15,818 bases of DNA, taken from Bacteroidales bacterium UBA7009. Its GTDB lineage: Bacteria > Bacteroidota > Bacteroidia > Bacteroidales > Paludibacteraceae. Of the stretch, positions 14,330-15,818 are shown piece by piece. The stretch spans positions 1 through 15,818 of the forward strand of contig DJXH01000013.1 of NCBI GenBank assembly GCA_002449665.1, in the 5' to 3' direction. The notes under the pieces were generated by a model that searched no databases, had not been told where the DNA came from, and saw nothing but the letters and a program-made list of their open reading frames with translations. The translations under genes were made by a program, and so were the position numbers. Within the stretch, counting starts at the first letter, position 1, and each line of letters starts with the position of its first letter.

Positions 14330-15736
14330 ATGAAAAGCCGTTTTTGTCTTTTGCTGTCAGCAACCCTGATTCTGCTTGCAGCCTGCACGCCGAAAGTGAA
14401 CGAAACACCGGCGAAACTAACAGGTATCAAACTCAATAAGAAGTCATTAGAATTAGAGATTGAGGAGCAGTACCAACTTCGAGTCAAATACACACCCGAA
14501 GATGCGGCGGAGTTTGCCCCCGCTGTAGAGTGGAAGTCAGAAGACAAAGAGATTGCCCGCGTTACAAGTGAGGGCAAAGTGACGGCAAAAGCAGCAGGAA
14601 ATACCATCATTACTGCCACTTGCGGCGAGTTTACCGCCGAATGTGAAGTTACTGTATTGGCACCCGAGCAGCCGGAACAGCCCGACGGACCAGAACAGCC
14701 TGACGAGCCAAAACCTTCAACATCATTTTCCGTATCGCCTCAAAGTATAAAATGTGGATATGCTGGCGGTCTTTTCACGATTGAGGTAAAAACACGTGAG
14801 GATGCCGACTGGACAGTTTCTACTGATGCAGAATGGATAACACTATCGCAGTCAGATGGTACAGGAACAGGCGACATAGAGGTCAGCGTAGCCCAATCGT
14901 ATGTCAAAGAAACGACAACGGCAGATATTGTCTTCTCTTGGAATCATAACGATGTCGTTGTTACCGTTACACGCGCCGGATGTACTGCCTATTTCTCCGT
15001 AAGCGGTTCAAAGAAAGTGATCTTCGCTCCCGGCAACCTGCAATATCAGGCTTCAACCGGCACTTGGAGATTTGCCGAACACCAGTATGATATTATCGGC
15101 AGCAGCAACAAAAACATCTCCGCCTCATACAGCGAATGGATAGATTTGTTCGGCTGGGGAACAGGAAATAATCCGACACTTGTATCTAAAGACGCTGATG
15201 ACTATTCTGTTTATACAGATTGGGGAGTGAACGCCATCTCCAACGGCGGCAACGAACCTAATCTGTGGTACACACTTACTGCAGGCGAGTTTTACTATCT
15301 GTTAGAATCGCGTACTAACGCCGGTGCATTACGCGGTAAGGCTACTGTATGCGGTCAAGCAGGAGCTATTCTTCTCCCTGACACATGGACAGCACCTGAC
15401 GGCATAACTTTTGATCCGAGTGCAATTACACCCGACGTAAATGACTATTCTGCCGCACAATGGCAGCAGATGAAACTGAACGGTGCAGTCTTTTTGCCGG
15501 AAGCAGGACAAAGAAGATGGCAAAAACCATCAGAAGAAGCCACGATGGAAATAATGTGGAATAACGATAACGGTTACTACTATACTGCAGAAAGTAACTA
15601 TACGACAACAGAAGATTACCATACTGAAGTTTTGTTTTTCTCATCTTCATCAAGTTACAAAAAAATACAAATTTCTACCAACTACAATGCCAATCGTCCG
15701 TATGGCTTATCTGTGCGGTTAGTAAGGACTTGGTAG
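14330..15736 (+). CDS. Surface lipoprotein with Big2-like, BACON and C-terminal Bacteroidales domain
   Basis: 468 residues. A type II signal peptide ends in the lipobox LAAC with C19. Residues 29-110 look like a Big2 Ig-like domain (WKSEDKEIARVTSEGKVTAKAAG). Residues 112-129 are a Pro/Glu/Gln-rich linker of EQPD-type repeats. Residues 131-218 fit a BACON domain (DADWTVSTDAEWITLS, then VVVTVTRAG). Residues 219-468 form a domain seen in many Bacteroidales surface proteins (KKVIFAPGNLQYQ, WIDLFGWGTG, FLPEAGQRRW, ending SVRLVR), of unknown function and similar in pattern to the Fibrobacter major paralogous domain. It probably sits on the outer membrane and may bind glycans or mucin (inference from BACON). 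No promoter or terminator was found in the 47 bp before it. Confidence 0.8.
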   Translation: MKSRFCLLLSATLILLAACTPKVNETPAKLTGIKLNKKSLELEIEEQYQLRVKYTPEDAAEFAPAVEWKSEDKEIARVTSEGKVTAKAAGNTIITATCGEFTAECEVTVLAPEQPEQPDGPEQPDEPKPSTSFSVSPQSIKCGYAGGLFTIEVKTREDADWTVSTDAEWITLSQSDGTGTGDIEVSVAQSYVKETTTADIVFSWNHNDVVVTVTRAGCTAYFSVSGSKKVIFAPGNLQYQASTGTWRFAEHQYDIIGSSNKNISASYSEWIDLFGWGTGNNPTLVSKDADDYSVYTDWGVNAISNGGNEPNLWYTLTAGEFYYLLESRTNAGALRGKATVCGQAGAILLPDTWTAPDGITFDPSAITPDVNDYSAAQWQQMKLNGAVFLPEAGQRRWQKPSEEATMEIMWNNDNGYYYTAESNYTTTEDYHTEVLFFSSSSSYKKIQISTNYNANRPYGLSVRLVRTW

Positions 15737-15793
15737 AACTAAAAAGATTTACACTTAAACCAATATAAATAACATTCAATTAACAAACATCAA

Positions 15794-15818
15794 ATGGAAC
15801 AGAAAAAACGCGTTTACA
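15794..15818 (+). CDS. ppdK: Start of probable pyruvate phosphate dikinase, cut by window edge
   Basis: ATG at 15794 followed by eight readable codons, MEQKKRVY. This matches what I recall of the N-terminus of Bacteroidota pyruvate phosphate dikinase, which continues with TFGNGKAEG. Eight codons are too few for certainty. The preceding 57 bp are AT-rich and hold no TAnnTTTG box. Confidence 0.45.

Noticed and set aside
15650..15736. C-terminal sorting signal (type IX secretion or exosortase tail) on the lipoprotein
   Set aside because: The end reads SVRLVRTW with no hydrophobic span or basic tail, and the protein already has a lipobox.
1..15818. tRNA, rRNA, CRISPR arrays, insertion sequences or phage genes
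   Set aside because: No cloverleaf-like gap, no spaced direct repeats, no transposase or integrase motifs; gaps are too short and AT-rich.

Overview
The window looks like chromosomal DNA from a member of the Bacteroidota, most likely order Bacteroidales. Rho carries a long glutamine-rich insertion. Promoters fit the Bacteroidota form (TTTG, about 20 bp, TAnnTTTG) and starts lack clear Shine-Dalgarno sequences. Gene content is typical: a DUF1599 protein, a BT_3928-like DoxX protein, a BACON-domain lipoprotein and a Kdo transferase. Base composition is near 50% GC by eye, with a marked preference for the ATA isoleucine codon. Genus cannot be fixed from the sequence alone. This is mainly conserved core genome; I see no insertion sequence, prophage, CRISPR array, tRNA or rRNA.

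Left part (1-2372, minus strand): a small PlsC-like acyltransferase (1726-2301) and, downstream of it, rho (1607 to beyond position 1, 3' end missing), each with its own promoter. Middle left (2375-6154, plus strand): a promoter divergent from the acyltransferase promoter drives a MalY/PatB-type C-S lyase and an AddB-like PD-(D/E)XK iron-sulfur nuclease. Middle (6119-7793, minus strand): tsaD followed by an overlapping exosortase-like membrane protein, whose 3' end also overlaps the nuclease gene tail to tail by 36 bp.

Right part (7906-15818, plus strand): one strong promoter precedes a tight gene string: waaA (Kdo transferase), hisS, a duplicated DUF1599 protein, a BT_3928-like DoxX/thioredoxin-like membrane protein, tpiA, a gamma-carbonic anhydrase-like protein and pyrH. 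Internal junctions run from 4 bp overlaps to 27 bp gaps, which suggests one operon with translational coupling. A 468-residue lipoprotein (Big2-like, BACON and a C-terminal Bacteroidales surface domain) and the first codons of a probable pyruvate phosphate dikinase follow after gaps of 47 and 57 bp.

No stretch longer than 300 bases lacks a gene. The longest gaps are 2302-2429 and 7794-7964 (both divergent promoter regions) and 1608-1725 (rho promoter and leader). I found no convincing intrinsic terminator. I found no clearly new multi-gene system. The best leads are the Rho disordered region, the shared extended promoter pattern with inverted repeats, the target-less exosortase, the AddB-like protein without a visible Walker A or adjacent AddA, and the duplicated DUF1599 protein coupled to hisS.
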